This document shows positions 16,063 to 23,501 of a stretch of DNA of 37,557 nucleotides, in pieces. The stretch spans positions 1 through 37,557 of the forward strand of contig JAFGGJ010000028.1 of NCBI GenBank assembly GCA_016930595.1, given 5' to 3'. A program made the position numbers and the translations under genes. The DNA comes from Planctomycetota bacterium (GTDB lineage Bacteria; Planctomycetota; SZUA-567; JAFGGJ01). The notes beneath the pieces were generated by a model, which was given only the letters and a program-made list of their open reading frames with translations, did not search any database and was not told the origin of the DNA. The stretch's first letter is position 1. Each line of letters starts with the position of its first letter.

Positions 16063-17253
16063 TTATGGCGAGACTTCCTGTGCGGAACGCCTCCCCAGCG
16101 GAATTACCCACAGGATCCGTTTTGTCACGCTTCCGTCGGGATCGCGTCTGTAGTAGAACATGCCGCCGAGGACGATCGTCTTGCGCGTGTTGAGCACCGG
16201 GTCCCATTCCGTGCCGAAAATCGGCCAGAAGTTGACTATCCGCTTGTCGCCTTCCTTCGCCACTCGGATGATGTTTATCAGGATCCTGAAATCCCTGTCG
16301 CCCGACGGGCTCTTGTAGGCGTAGAGCAATCCCCCTATTATCCTTATGCTTACCCCCTTTGTCGTATCCTTGTGGTAATGAAACAGCGGGTCCACCAGGT
16401 AGAAATCGTTCGTGTAGTGCGTCAGCTCGCCGGTGATCTCGTCGTAGGTCCAGTGCTTGCTCCATCCCGCAAGCGGCAGTATGAAGAACGTTATCTCCCT
16501 TTCGTTGGGCGACCGCGGGTAGCCGCGGGTAAAACGTACTATAGGCCACAGGAAATCTACCCGGCGGTACCCGGGTCCGTAATTGTCTTCGTGTATGGTC
16601 AGAAACGGACCCGCAATGTTGGTCTTGCGCTCGAACAGGAAATCCCCTTCCGTTACGCCCGACGGTTCCCATTTCTTGCTGTATGAAAACAACGGGAAGA
16701 GCCGGAGGCCGTACCTTTTCACCCCCTTGTCTGTTCCCATGTAGGTGCTGAACGCCCCCAGGAGCATGTTCACCGAACGGTAGTCTTCGCTCCTGTAATG
16801 CGTGTACATCGGGCCCAGCAGCGAAAAATGCCCGAAGTCGGGCGATTCCGGGTCGTTCCTGTGGGAACGCATGCTGACCAGCGGAAAACAATAGAAGGCG
16901 TGCTCGTAAGGGCGTTTTTCCCAGCCCAGGAGGGGCAGGTCCAGCCTGCGTATGCCTTCTTCCGGCGCGTGGTAGTATCCAGCCAGGCCGCCCAGCAGCT
17001 GCCAGTCGGTGGCTTTCTCCTGCCTTCTGTACCGGAAGAAAGGAAACACCGCCGTGTAGACGCCCGTTTCGTCCCGCTTGTTCGCGTACATCAGGGGGAA
17101 AACCACGGAAGTGGCCGAATGTTCGCCTTTTTCGGAGTAGAACAGCGGAAAGACGTTCAGCCTGTGCGCCGGCGGCGGTCCGGCGGTTATCCCCGCGCAG
17201 CCCGCCAGCGCCGGCAGCGCCATTACAGCAAGCAGCCTGACAGTACCCGTCAT
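16063..17253 (-). CDS. Lipoprotein of unknown function, predicted beta-rich
   Basis: Starting at ATG 17253 it is 396 residues, with a lipoprotein signal (MTGTVRLLAVMALPALAGC, lipid cysteine C19). ATG 17274 upstream is an alternative start. The mature part is made of repeated short segments with alternating aromatic and hydrophobic residues (NVFPLFYSEKGE, VFPLMYANKRDE, AVFPFFRYRRQE, LRLFPLFSYSKKW, VDFLWPIVRFTRG, FFILPLAGWSK, VNFWPIFGTEWD). The repeated FPLF/WPI turn pattern suggests beta-strands of a barrel or propeller at the outer membrane. I do not recognise a named family. It is on the same strand as the small lipoprotein and Ptb-like gene upstream. Confidence 0.7.
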   Translation of the reverse strand: MTGTVRLLAVMALPALAGCAGITAGPPPAHRLNVFPLFYSEKGEHSATSVVFPLMYANKRDETGVYTAVFPFFRYRRQEKATDWQLLGGLAGYYHAPEEGIRRLDLPLLGWEKRPYEHAFYCFPLVSMRSHRNDPESPDFGHFSLLGPMYTHYRSEDYRSVNMLLGAFSTYMGTDKGVKRYGLRLFPLFSYSKKWEPSGVTEGDFLFERKTNIAGPFLTIHEDNYGPGYRRVDFLWPIVRFTRGYPRSPNEREITFFILPLAGWSKHWTYDEITGELTHYTNDFYLVDPLFHYHKDTTKGVSIRIIGGLLYAYKSPSGDRDFRILINIIRVAKEGDKRIVNFWPIFGTEWDPVLNTRKTIVLGGMFYYRRDPDGSVTKRILWVIPLGRRSAQEVSP

Positions 17254-17365
17254 GGTGGAACCCGGTCGAAACATGTTTCCCGCCCCGGACGTGAAAGCGT
17301 CGGTATATCCGGAAAAGGCAATCGGCGTCCGGCCGCTCTGCGGGCTTCGCCGGGAGGAAAACGGC

Positions 17366-17719
17366 CTACTTGGAGCCCGCCTGTTCAATTGCCCTGACGA
17401 TCTTGTTTTTCCATGACGCCTGCCAGCCCCTGGACTCCGGCGCGTTGTAGAACTCGATATCCACCTTGTTGCCCCGGAACGTCATGTTCACGATCACTTC
17501 GCCTTCTTCAGTGGACTCCGGCAGCACGCCGTTGATGATCTGCCCTTCACGGCTTGACCGCACTACTATGCCGAGGCGCGTGCAGGCGTTCATGGCGGCG
17601 TTGAACGCCTTGCCGCCTCCTGTCGCCGTGCCTCCGCCGGTCCCGCCGTCTCCCTTGGGGCAACCCGCCAGAAACAGCACTGCCGTAATCGCGATAAAGA
17701 AACCCGTCAGGGTGCGCAT
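17366..17719 (-). CDS. Small lipoprotein, DUF-type
   Basis: A 117-residue protein. The ATG at 17719 was chosen because AAAGGAGGG lies just upstream and the protein then begins with a lipoprotein signal (MRTLTGFFIAITAVLFLAGC, lipid cysteine C20); a longer frame reaches 17827 and overlaps the Ptb-like gene. A glycine/threonine-rich linker follows, then a domain of about 75 residues (FNAAMNACTRLGIVVRSSREGQIING ... VNMTFRGNKVDIEFYN). It looks like a small alpha/beta fold of the sort seen in DUF3568-like lipoproteins, but I cannot name the function. Confidence 0.7.
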   Translation of the reverse strand: MRTLTGFFIAITAVLFLAGCPKGDGGTGGGTATGGGKAFNAAMNACTRLGIVVRSSREGQIINGVLPESTEEGEVIVNMTFRGNKVDIEFYNAPESRGWQASWKNKIVRAIEQAGSK

Positions 17720-17819
17720 GATCGCTTCCCTCCTTTGATTCCAGCCATCCACGGGGAGCGTCGTCCCCATTTCAAACGGCCTGCCGCCTGTTGCCTTCGG
17801 CAGGGCAGTCTTTGTCATA

Positions 17820-18749
17820 TTATGCACATTCCACTCCTGTTGACAGGTATGCCGCCGCGGCTATGGAATAGAGCTTGCTTTTCATCGAATCCGCCCGGCT
17901 CGTGATGATGACCGGTTTCTTGGCTCCTACGACCACACCGGCCATTTCGGCGCCGGGCACCAGGAACGGGTATGCCTTCGCCAGCATGTTCCCCGCTTCG
18001 ATATCCGGCGTTATCAGGATGTCGGCGTATCCGGCCACGGGGCTGTCTATGCCCTTCACCCGGGCCGCTTCCGGGCTTATCGCGTTGTCGAGTGCGAGGG
18101 GGCCGTCGATTACGGCCTTGCCGTGGATCTGCTTCCGGCGGGCCATCTGCGTGATGATGGCCGCTTCCAGCGTTGCCGGCATCTTGGGATTTACGGTTTC
18201 CACCGAAGCCAGCAACGCCACTTTCGGCTCGTCCACGCCGAAAACGTGCGCGACCTCTATGGCGTTCTCCGTTATGGCGACTTTCTGCTGCAGGTCCGGC
18301 GCTATGTTCAAGGCGGCGTCGCTGACGAACACGAACTTGTTCATGCTGAGGCGCTCCCAGATGAACACGTGGCTCATCAGTCCGGGGCCCCGGAGCCCCC
18401 GGTCCCTGTCGAGGACCGCTTTCAGGTACTCCTTGGTGTGCACGTCCCCTTTCATGAGTGTGCACGCTTCGTTGTTCGCTACCGCCTGCACCGCGGCCCG
18501 GCAGGCTTCGTGCCCGTCCGCGCAGTCCCTGATCGTGGACTCGTCTATATCCAGGCTGTTCTCTTCGGCGGTTTTCAGGATATCGGCCCTGGGGCCGAAC
18601 AGCAGGTAGTCGATGAAGCCCGCTCCGTGCGCTTCGACCATCGCGGAAAGCCCCGTAGACGTCGCTGCGGATGCAAGTGCCACGGTCTGCTTTATCGATC
18701 TCTTGCTCAGGGCGGCTATTACGTCGGTGAAATTGCGGGGAGAACCCAT
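17820..18749 (-). CDS. Phosphate acetyl/butyryltransferase family enzyme (Ptb-like)
   Basis: A 309-residue protein close in length to phosphate butyryltransferase (about 300). Typical family segments include EAHGAGFIDYLLFGPRADI, LMKGDVHTKEYLKAVLDRD, VFVSDAALNIAPDLQQKVAITENAIEVA, and the C-terminal ADILITPDIEAGNMLAKAYPFLVPGAEMAGVVVGAKKPVIITSRADS, which closely fits Ptb. These enzymes exchange phosphate and CoA on short acyl groups. Ptb normally sits next to butyrate kinase (Buk), but none is here. It could use acetyl, propionyl, butyryl or branched acyl-CoA. It has its own promoter (18789-18816) and is divergent from the M20 peptidase. Confidence 0.85.
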   Translation of the reverse strand: MGSPRNFTDVIAALSKRSIKQTVALASAATSTGLSAMVEAHGAGFIDYLLFGPRADILKTAEENSLDIDESTIRDCADGHEACRAAVQAVANNEACTLMKGDVHTKEYLKAVLDRDRGLRGPGLMSHVFIWERLSMNKFVFVSDAALNIAPDLQQKVAITENAIEVAHVFGVDEPKVALLASVETVNPKMPATLEAAIITQMARRKQIHGKAVIDGPLALDNAISPEAARVKGIDSPVAGYADILITPDIEAGNMLAKAYPFLVPGAEMAGVVVGAKKPVIITSRADSMKSKLYSIAAAAYLSTGVECA

Positions 18750-18768
18750 CTCTGCGCCCTCTTTCCGT

Positions 18769-18796
18769 TTGCATTACAGATGCATTGAATCATAAT
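18769..18796 (+). promoter_or_regulatory. Candidate promoter for the M20 peptidase/Nudix operon
   Basis: TTGCAT, 16 bp, then CATAAT. The -10 matches five of six positions. It overlaps the divergent Ptb promoter, so the two may compete for polymerase. Confidence 0.3.
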
Positions 18797-18816
18797 CTTA
18801 TTCGGCTTGGTGTCAA
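18789..18816 (-). promoter_or_regulatory. Promoter of the Ptb-like gene
   Basis: On the minus strand: perfect TTGACA, 16 bp, then TATGAT (five of six). The predicted transcript starts near 18782, leaving a leader of about 33 bases before the ATG at 18749. Confidence 0.6.
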
Positions 18817-18851
18817 GAGCATACCTGCTTCTCCGCATGAATGGGATCCGG

Positions 18852-20003
18852 ATGTCCGACAGTGCCGCCAGCGTCGACAGCGTGCTCAGGTTGATTGTGG
18901 ATATCGCTTCCGTCCCGGCGCCTCCTTTTGCCGAAGAAAACCGCCATCCGCTCATCAGGCGCCTGCTTTCCGAATGGGCGCGTGGCATGCCCTTTGCCGT
19001 CGATTCGGCCGGCAACGTCGTCGTCTGGGCGGAAGGCGGCGGCAGACAGCCCCCCCTGCTTGTCACGGCACATCTCGATACCGTATTCCCGGACAGGAGC
19101 GTCGCCATAACCCAGGATGACACCTGGGTTTGCGGTCCGGGGGTGTCTGATGACGCGTCCGGCGTGGCCGCCGTCCTTTACCTTGCGCAATTTCTCGCCG
19201 GGCGGATGCCTTCGGCCGGCAGGGGCATGATCCTGGCTTTCACGGTGGGCGAAGAAGGAGCCGGAGGTCTCCGCGGCATAAAGCACATCTTTGCGGTACT
19301 GGCCGGCGAAGAGCGCGATCCGGCCCTGGAAACCCTTCTGCCCGGGTATGCAATGCGTCTGCCCTCCGCCATGGTTGCCGTTGACGGCGGCCTGGGCAGC
19401 GTTGTCAACAGGGGGCTTCACGTAAGACGCCGCAGGGTATCCTGGAAAGGTGACGGCGGCCATTCCTGGGGGGCCGCAGGCACACCGTCCGCCATCGCCG
19501 CCGCCGCCCGGGCGCTGGCTGCGATCAGCCGTATTCCTGCGCGGCCGGGTCATACGACGGTGAACGTGGGCGTCATATCCGGCGGAACGGGCGTCAATTC
19601 GATCGCTGCCGAATGTACGGCGGATATCGAAGTCAGGTCGGTTTCCGGTGCACGCGCCGCCTCCGTCATCTCCAGGATCGAAAAGATCGCCTCCGAAGCG
19701 GCGGCCTCCGCCGGACTTTCCATCGGCGTCGAAGTGCTCGACGATCGGCCCGGCGGCGTCACACGGTCGTCCGCGCGGGTCGTGAAATTGCTTGAGTCCG
19801 AACTCCTCCGTGCGGGCGTTCCTTTTTCCCTCGCCGTTTCCAGCACGGAAGCCAACATCGCCATGGCATACCGTGTCCCGGCCGTGGCCACGGGCGTCGT
19901 CGCGGCCGAACGCACGCATACCCCGGATGAACGTTTCCGCAGGGCCAGTCTTGAAAAGGGCCTTGCCGTCGTGCGGAACTATGTTTCCGCTCTACTGGAG
20001 TGA
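18852..20003 (+). CDS. M20 family metallopeptidase
   Basis: From ATG 18852 it is 383 residues. The di-metal ligands of the M20 family are visible: H74-x-D76 (TAHLDTVFP), D100 (GPGVSDDASG), catalytic base E134 with E135 (TVGEEGAGG), and a late histidine in ERTHTPDE. The dimerisation domain carries GHSWG and HTTVNVGVISGGTGVNSIA, as in ArgE, CPG2 and peptidase T. It probably removes an amino acid or acyl group from a small peptide or amide; the substrate is unknown. In-frame TTG 18807 and ATG 18837 lie upstream and lack better ribosome sites, so the start is not certain. The stop overlaps a GTG of the Nudix gene. Confidence 0.87.
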   Translation: MSDSAASVDSVLRLIVDIASVPAPPFAEENRHPLIRRLLSEWARGMPFAVDSAGNVVVWAEGGGRQPPLLVTAHLDTVFPDRSVAITQDDTWVCGPGVSDDASGVAAVLYLAQFLAGRMPSAGRGMILAFTVGEEGAGGLRGIKHIFAVLAGEERDPALETLLPGYAMRLPSAMVAVDGGLGSVVNRGLHVRRRRVSWKGDGGHSWGAAGTPSAIAAAARALAAISRIPARPGHTTVNVGVISGGTGVNSIAAECTADIEVRSVSGARAASVISRIEKIASEAAASAGLSIGVEVLDDRPGGVTRSSARVVKLLESELLRAGVPFSLAVSSTEANIAMAYRVPAVATGVVAAERTHTPDERFRRASLEKGLAVVRNYVSALLE

Positions 20004-20005
20004 CC

Positions 20006-20509
20006 ATGGCTTACCATCCCTGGCTCCATTGTCCGGAATGCGGCGGAAAGCTGGTTGATCATGATGACGGCGAATCGCTGCGCCCCTTCTGCGCCGCCTG
20101 CGGCCGGCACTACTATCATAATCCTCCGCCCGTGATAGCCGTGGTCGCCGTCAACCCGGCCGGCGAACTGCTGCTCGTCAGGCGCGCCGTGGAACCTGCC
20201 GCCGGAAAGTGGGGCCTTGTGACCGGCTTCATGGAACTGCTCGAAACCCCTGAACAGGCCGCCCTGCGCGAGCTTGGCGAAGAAAGCGGCCTCCAGGGCG
20301 AAATCCTCCGCTGCCTGGACGTCCTGTACCAGCCGTCGCCGAGATACGGGTCGGTAATCGTCCTGGGGTACGAAGCGGCTGTTATGGGCCGGCCTTCGCC
20401 GGGCAGCGACGCGCTCGATGCGCGCTTCTTCAGTCCCGCCGACATTCCTGCGCTGGCTTTTTCTTCGCACGACACGCTCGTCGCCGGCTATCTGTCCGGA
20501 ACGGGATGA
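20006..20509 (+). CDS. Nudix hydrolase with N-terminal zinc ribbon (NudC-like)
   Basis: A 167-residue protein. Residues 5-40 are a zinc ribbon (C9-x2-C12, C29-x2-C32). The Nudix box GFMELLETPEQAALRELGEESGL fits GX5EX7REUXEEXGU exactly. The zinc ribbon followed by a Nudix domain recalls NudC NADH pyrophosphatases, but the protein lacks their N-terminal domain and a clear SQPWPFP motif, so the nucleotide substrate is open. It begins 2 bp after the M20 stop, with GGAG at 6 bp before ATG 20006, and is certainly co-transcribed with the peptidase. It is convergent with the envelope operon. Confidence 0.88.
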   Translation: MAYHPWLHCPECGGKLVDHDDGESLRPFCAACGRHYYHNPPPVIAVVAVNPAGELLLVRRAVEPAAGKWGLVTGFMELLETPEQAALRELGEESGLQGEILRCLDVLYQPSPRYGSVIVLGYEAAVMGRPSPGSDALDARFFSPADIPALAFSSHDTLVAGYLSGTG

Positions 20510-20531
20510 CCGCTCCCGGCGGCGGACCGCG

Positions 20532-21206
20532 TCAGGGAGTTTCCACTTTCCCCAGCGTGCGGCGGCGGGACTCCATCGTCTTCCTGTAGACGGACTTGGG
20601 CATGTGGTGGATCTTGCGGGGCCAGTTCGCTATCCTGGAAAGGGCTTCGTCGTAGGCCTGCCGGGCCGGCGGTCCGCCCAGGAGCCAGAGCGCTTCCAGA
20701 AATTCGTATTTCCTGCCGTAGTCCCGGGTTCGTGAAAAGGCTTCCTGTATCGCCGGGCCGCTCCCGGGTGCCTTCAGCGCCGCGAGAGCGTACGCAGCGG
20801 ACACCGCCTCTTCGCCGGCCGCAAGGCGGTTTTTCAGGAAAGCTTCCGCTGCGGCGTCTCCGCGGCCGGCGTTCCGCATGCACACGGCCACGATCGTAGA
20901 TCGCACGTGCTCGCTGGTTTCCACCCAGTAGCGCTCCATGATCAGGTTGGCGATACGTCGTGCTTCCTTTTCGTCGCCGGACTCGCGCGCCTCCTTTGCC
21001 ATGACGGACAGCACCCGCAGGCCGATGTCGCGGTCGCTGGCGTACGGGGACGAAGCATAACGCGTTGCTTCCGCGGTTCCTCCCGCGTACACCGGCTGCA
21101 TGTATGGTTCGTCTTTCCACTCGTACCAGATCCTTCTGCTGCAGCCGCTGCACAAGAGGATCGCCGCCGCCGCCAGTGCCGGGATTCCTCTCGCCGCGCG
21201 GCTCAC
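20532..21206 (-). CDS. Lipoprotein with helical repeats, last gene of envelope operon
   Basis: A 224-residue protein starting at GTG 21206, which overlaps the stop of the preceding hydrolase gene (GTGA overlap). The signal peptide ends in ALAAAAILLCSGC, with the lipid cysteine at C22 (an odd cysteine at -3). The mature protein is alpha-helical and alanine-rich, with segments such as RIANLIMERYWVETSEHVRSTIVAVCMRNAGRGDAAAEAFLKNRLAAGEEAVSAAYALAALKAPGSG that look like HEAT-type repeats. I cannot assign a function. A much longer open frame exists upstream in this frame but is only a shadow of the hydrolase gene. Confidence 0.72.
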   Translation of the reverse strand: MSRAARGIPALAAAAILLCSGCSRRIWYEWKDEPYMQPVYAGGTAEATRYASSPYASDRDIGLRVLSVMAKEARESGDEKEARRIANLIMERYWVETSEHVRSTIVAVCMRNAGRGDAAAEAFLKNRLAAGEEAVSAAYALAALKAPGSGPAIQEAFSRTRDYGRKYEFLEALWLLGGPPARQAYDEALSRIANWPRKIHHMPKSVYRKTMESRRRTLGKVETP

Positions 21207-21961
21207 TGCCCGCCTCCGCCCAGCGCGCGCCGCATGTCTTCGACGACCAGCGGGATGATGAAGTTGTCCATGTTGCCGTGGCCTATCTCGTGCCCGCGGT
21301 CGAACCACACCTCGTGGTTCTCGGTCGCGGTCGGGATGTGGTACCCGTGCAGGTGCGTGCTGTCGACCTGGTAGTAGTTGATGTGCCGTTTCAGTTTCTT
21401 GCCGTCGGGGGCCGGCGTGTTCCGGAACGCCATCAGCGGGAGGCGGTGAGGCAGCACGCCTTCGAGCAGCAACATCGACAGGGCGGTTTCGGCACCGCAT
21501 TTCACGAACCCCTGCGTGATAGCGTCCAGGGTTACGTATAGAGTTATCTCGTCTACCGTGTCCTCCCGCATGAAACGTGTTGCCATGCGGCTCGAGACGT
21601 CCCCGCCCCAGCTGTGGCCGATCAGCCCCAGGCGGGCGGTCTCGCCCCTGCGGCGCCTCTTTAAAGCCTCCCGCCGCACCCATTCGCAAGCGTCTTCCGC
21701 CGTCTGCCAGCTGAATATGGCGGTGCTCCCCTTCACGTTTTTCGCCGTTTCCAGGGCTATCTGCCTGGTGCCCAGGAGCCTGTCGTTGCATTCGCCGCCC
21801 CGTCCGAGCACCACCAGGACTATCGGGCCGGACTCCTCCTCCGTTACGATGTGGCACAGGGCGTCGGCCGTCCCCACGGGCGGCACGGACCATTCCCGGA
21901 CGCACCCCGCCGACGCCGCGACCGCCAGCACCGACATCGCCATGACCACGCGGCCAGCCAA
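21203..21961 (-). CDS. Lipoprotein alpha/beta hydrolase
   Basis: A 252-residue protein with a lipoprotein signal (VMAMSVLAVAASAGC, lipid cysteine C20). The body shows an alpha/beta-hydrolase core: strand IVLVVLGRGG, then the nucleophile elbow LGLIGHSWGGD with S117, and a late histidine-rich part (STHLHGYHIPTATENHEVWFDRGHEIGHG) that can hold the catalytic histidine. The sequence after the elbow (EDTVDEITLYVTLDAI) supplies a plausible aspartate. It is probably an esterase or lipase anchored in the envelope. It sits 10 bp behind the barrel gene and overlaps the next lipoprotein gene by 4 bases. Confidence 0.75.
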   Translation of the reverse strand: MAGRVVMAMSVLAVAASAGCVREWSVPPVGTADALCHIVTEEESGPIVLVVLGRGGECNDRLLGTRQIALETAKNVKGSTAIFSWQTAEDACEWVRREALKRRRRGETARLGLIGHSWGGDVSSRMATRFMREDTVDEITLYVTLDAITQGFVKCGAETALSMLLLEGVLPHRLPLMAFRNTPAPDGKKLKRHINYYQVDSTHLHGYHIPTATENHEVWFDRGHEIGHGNMDNFIIPLVVEDMRRALGGGGQ

Positions 21962-21971
21962 TATCCGTCTC

Positions 21972-23399
21972 CTAAAACAGTGCGTTCAGCTCTATGAAGA
22001 ATACCTCGGCTGAATCGTCGTTGCCCAGGGCCTCCGGCATTTTCCCCGGCACGAACTTGCCGCACCCCACCCGTACCCGCCAGAAATCCTTCGGAGCGTA
22101 TTCCACCCACAGGTCCAGCTCGTAGCCGATGTCGCCGCCTGCGGCGCCCGTCGGATCCTGCAGCACTATCGATCCGGTACGGTCGTACCAGGGCTGTATC
22201 TCGCTGTCCAGGAACCCGAAACGCGCCGCGGTGTTCACGGACAGCCGTTCCACCGGCTGCATCGAAAGCTCCACCTGGTACGTTACGCAGTTCGACCAGC
22301 CCAGGAGCCCCGTGAACCCCATTTCTTTCGATCTGACGGCGCTGCTGCCGGCCCTGTACGTGTGTATCCTGCCGTCGGTCGGATTCTCGTCTCCGGATCC
22401 CCACGTCAGCCTGGCTCCGATCCGCGGGCGCCACGGAGTAGGGAAGGTATGCCCCACCTGCCCGTACAGGAACCATGCCGACAGGTTGTCGCCGCCCTGC
22501 CTTCCCAATTGGAGCGACGCCTCGGCGTCGAAGTCGAACCCGCGCTCGAGCCCGTATCCGAAGGCACGCCCGGTTACGTCGAAAGACGCCGACGGCCCGG
22601 TGCCGGTTTCCCCGGCTTCGTCGTGTTTCCATTCCCGCCCCACGAATCCCGCCGACAGCGTTATGGGCCAGAACACCCTGTGCTCGATGTTCGCCCCGTA
22701 GATGTCGTAAGGGGCATGGTCGGTGTCCGGCGACACCGGTTCCGGGACTACCGGTTTTACGTACCACGTGTCTATCCGCCACGTGCAGTACCGCGGTTCC
22801 CTGTAATGGAAAGCGTCCGCCAGCGTCAGCAGGACTCCGTCGAATGTTCCTGCGACGTTATCGTCCTCGTTGCTTCCCCATATTCTCCCGGAACCGATGG
22901 TTGGAGCGAACCTCCCCAGCTTTATCCCGTACAGCGTGTACGCGCTCCCCAGGAACAGGTACAGCCTTCTGACGTCCAGGGCGTTCTTGGCGTAGTCCAG
23001 CGTGTTCGAAATATCCCTTGAATCCTGCAGTTCCAGGTGCACGTCCCACGGCCGCACCACCGCCCCTCCGTCGAGGTCGAGCCGGGCGCGCCACAGGATG
23101 GTGGTTTCGTGGTCGTCGACGGCGTCCGACAGGTCCACGTTGTCGGTGTCTTCCGCCAGCAGCCTTACGTCCCACCACGCCCTGAACCACGGCCCCTGGC
23201 CGGTCACCGAATGAGTGTAGGTGTACCTTTCCGGCCGGCTGTCCCGGATCTCCGGCGTCTCGTACGCGAATACGCCGCCGGTGTCCGTCGATATGATCTC
23301 CGAACGCACTTCGTCCTGCCAGCGTGCTCCTTCCCGCGGCAGGGTGCTGCAGGAGACCAGCCCGAGCAGGACCAGCATGCATGCTGCGGTTTTCTTCAT
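21972..23399 (-). CDS. Outer-membrane beta-barrel, alginate-export (AlgE) family-like
   Basis: From ATG 23399 it is 475 residues, with a lipoprotein-type signal (MKKTAACMLVLLGLVSC, lipid cysteine C17). The rest is a string of amphipathic beta-strands and ends in FFIELNALF; a terminal phenylalanine is the outer-membrane insertion signal. Segments such as TILWRARLDLDGG, WDVHLELQDSRD, IKLGRFAPTIGSGRIWGSNEDDNVAGTFDGVLLTL and LDLWVEYAPKDFWRVRVGCGKFVPG are typical of the alginate-export barrel family, which moves polysaccharide across the outer membrane. A lipoprotein signal on such a barrel is unusual. First gene of a three-gene envelope operon. Confidence 0.75.
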   Translation of the reverse strand: MKKTAACMLVLLGLVSCSTLPREGARWQDEVRSEIISTDTGGVFAYETPEIRDSRPERYTYTHSVTGQGPWFRAWWDVRLLAEDTDNVDLSDAVDDHETTILWRARLDLDGGAVVRPWDVHLELQDSRDISNTLDYAKNALDVRRLYLFLGSAYTLYGIKLGRFAPTIGSGRIWGSNEDDNVAGTFDGVLLTLADAFHYREPRYCTWRIDTWYVKPVVPEPVSPDTDHAPYDIYGANIEHRVFWPITLSAGFVGREWKHDEAGETGTGPSASFDVTGRAFGYGLERGFDFDAEASLQLGRQGGDNLSAWFLYGQVGHTFPTPWRPRIGARLTWGSGDENPTDGRIHTYRAGSSAVRSKEMGFTGLLGWSNCVTYQVELSMQPVERLSVNTAARFGFLDSEIQPWYDRTGSIVLQDPTGAAGGDIGYELDLWVEYAPKDFWRVRVGCGKFVPGKMPEALGNDDSAEVFFIELNALF

Positions 23400-23464
23400 C
23401 GGCGGCCCCGTGAGCCCATGCGGCCAGTATACAGTCTTTTCCGGCGTATTCCAGCTTTCTGCGC

Positions 23465-23494
23465 GTGACACCTCAGGGCTTTGGGCGGTATTAT
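23465..23494 (+). promoter_or_regulatory. Promoter suggesting a leaderless transcript
   Basis: GTGACA (five of six), 18 bp, then TATTAT (five of six). Transcription would start near 23501, at or one base before the ATG at 23502, and no ribosome site fits in the few bases between. Confidence 0.45.
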
Positions 23495-23501
23495 AAACAA
23501 T

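Noticed and set aside
20532..21905. A 457-codon frame for the repeat lipoprotein.
   Set aside because: The part upstream of 21206 overlaps the alpha/beta-hydrolase gene and reads as arginine-rich nonsense. The GTG at 21206 gives a lipoprotein signal and a four-base overlap.
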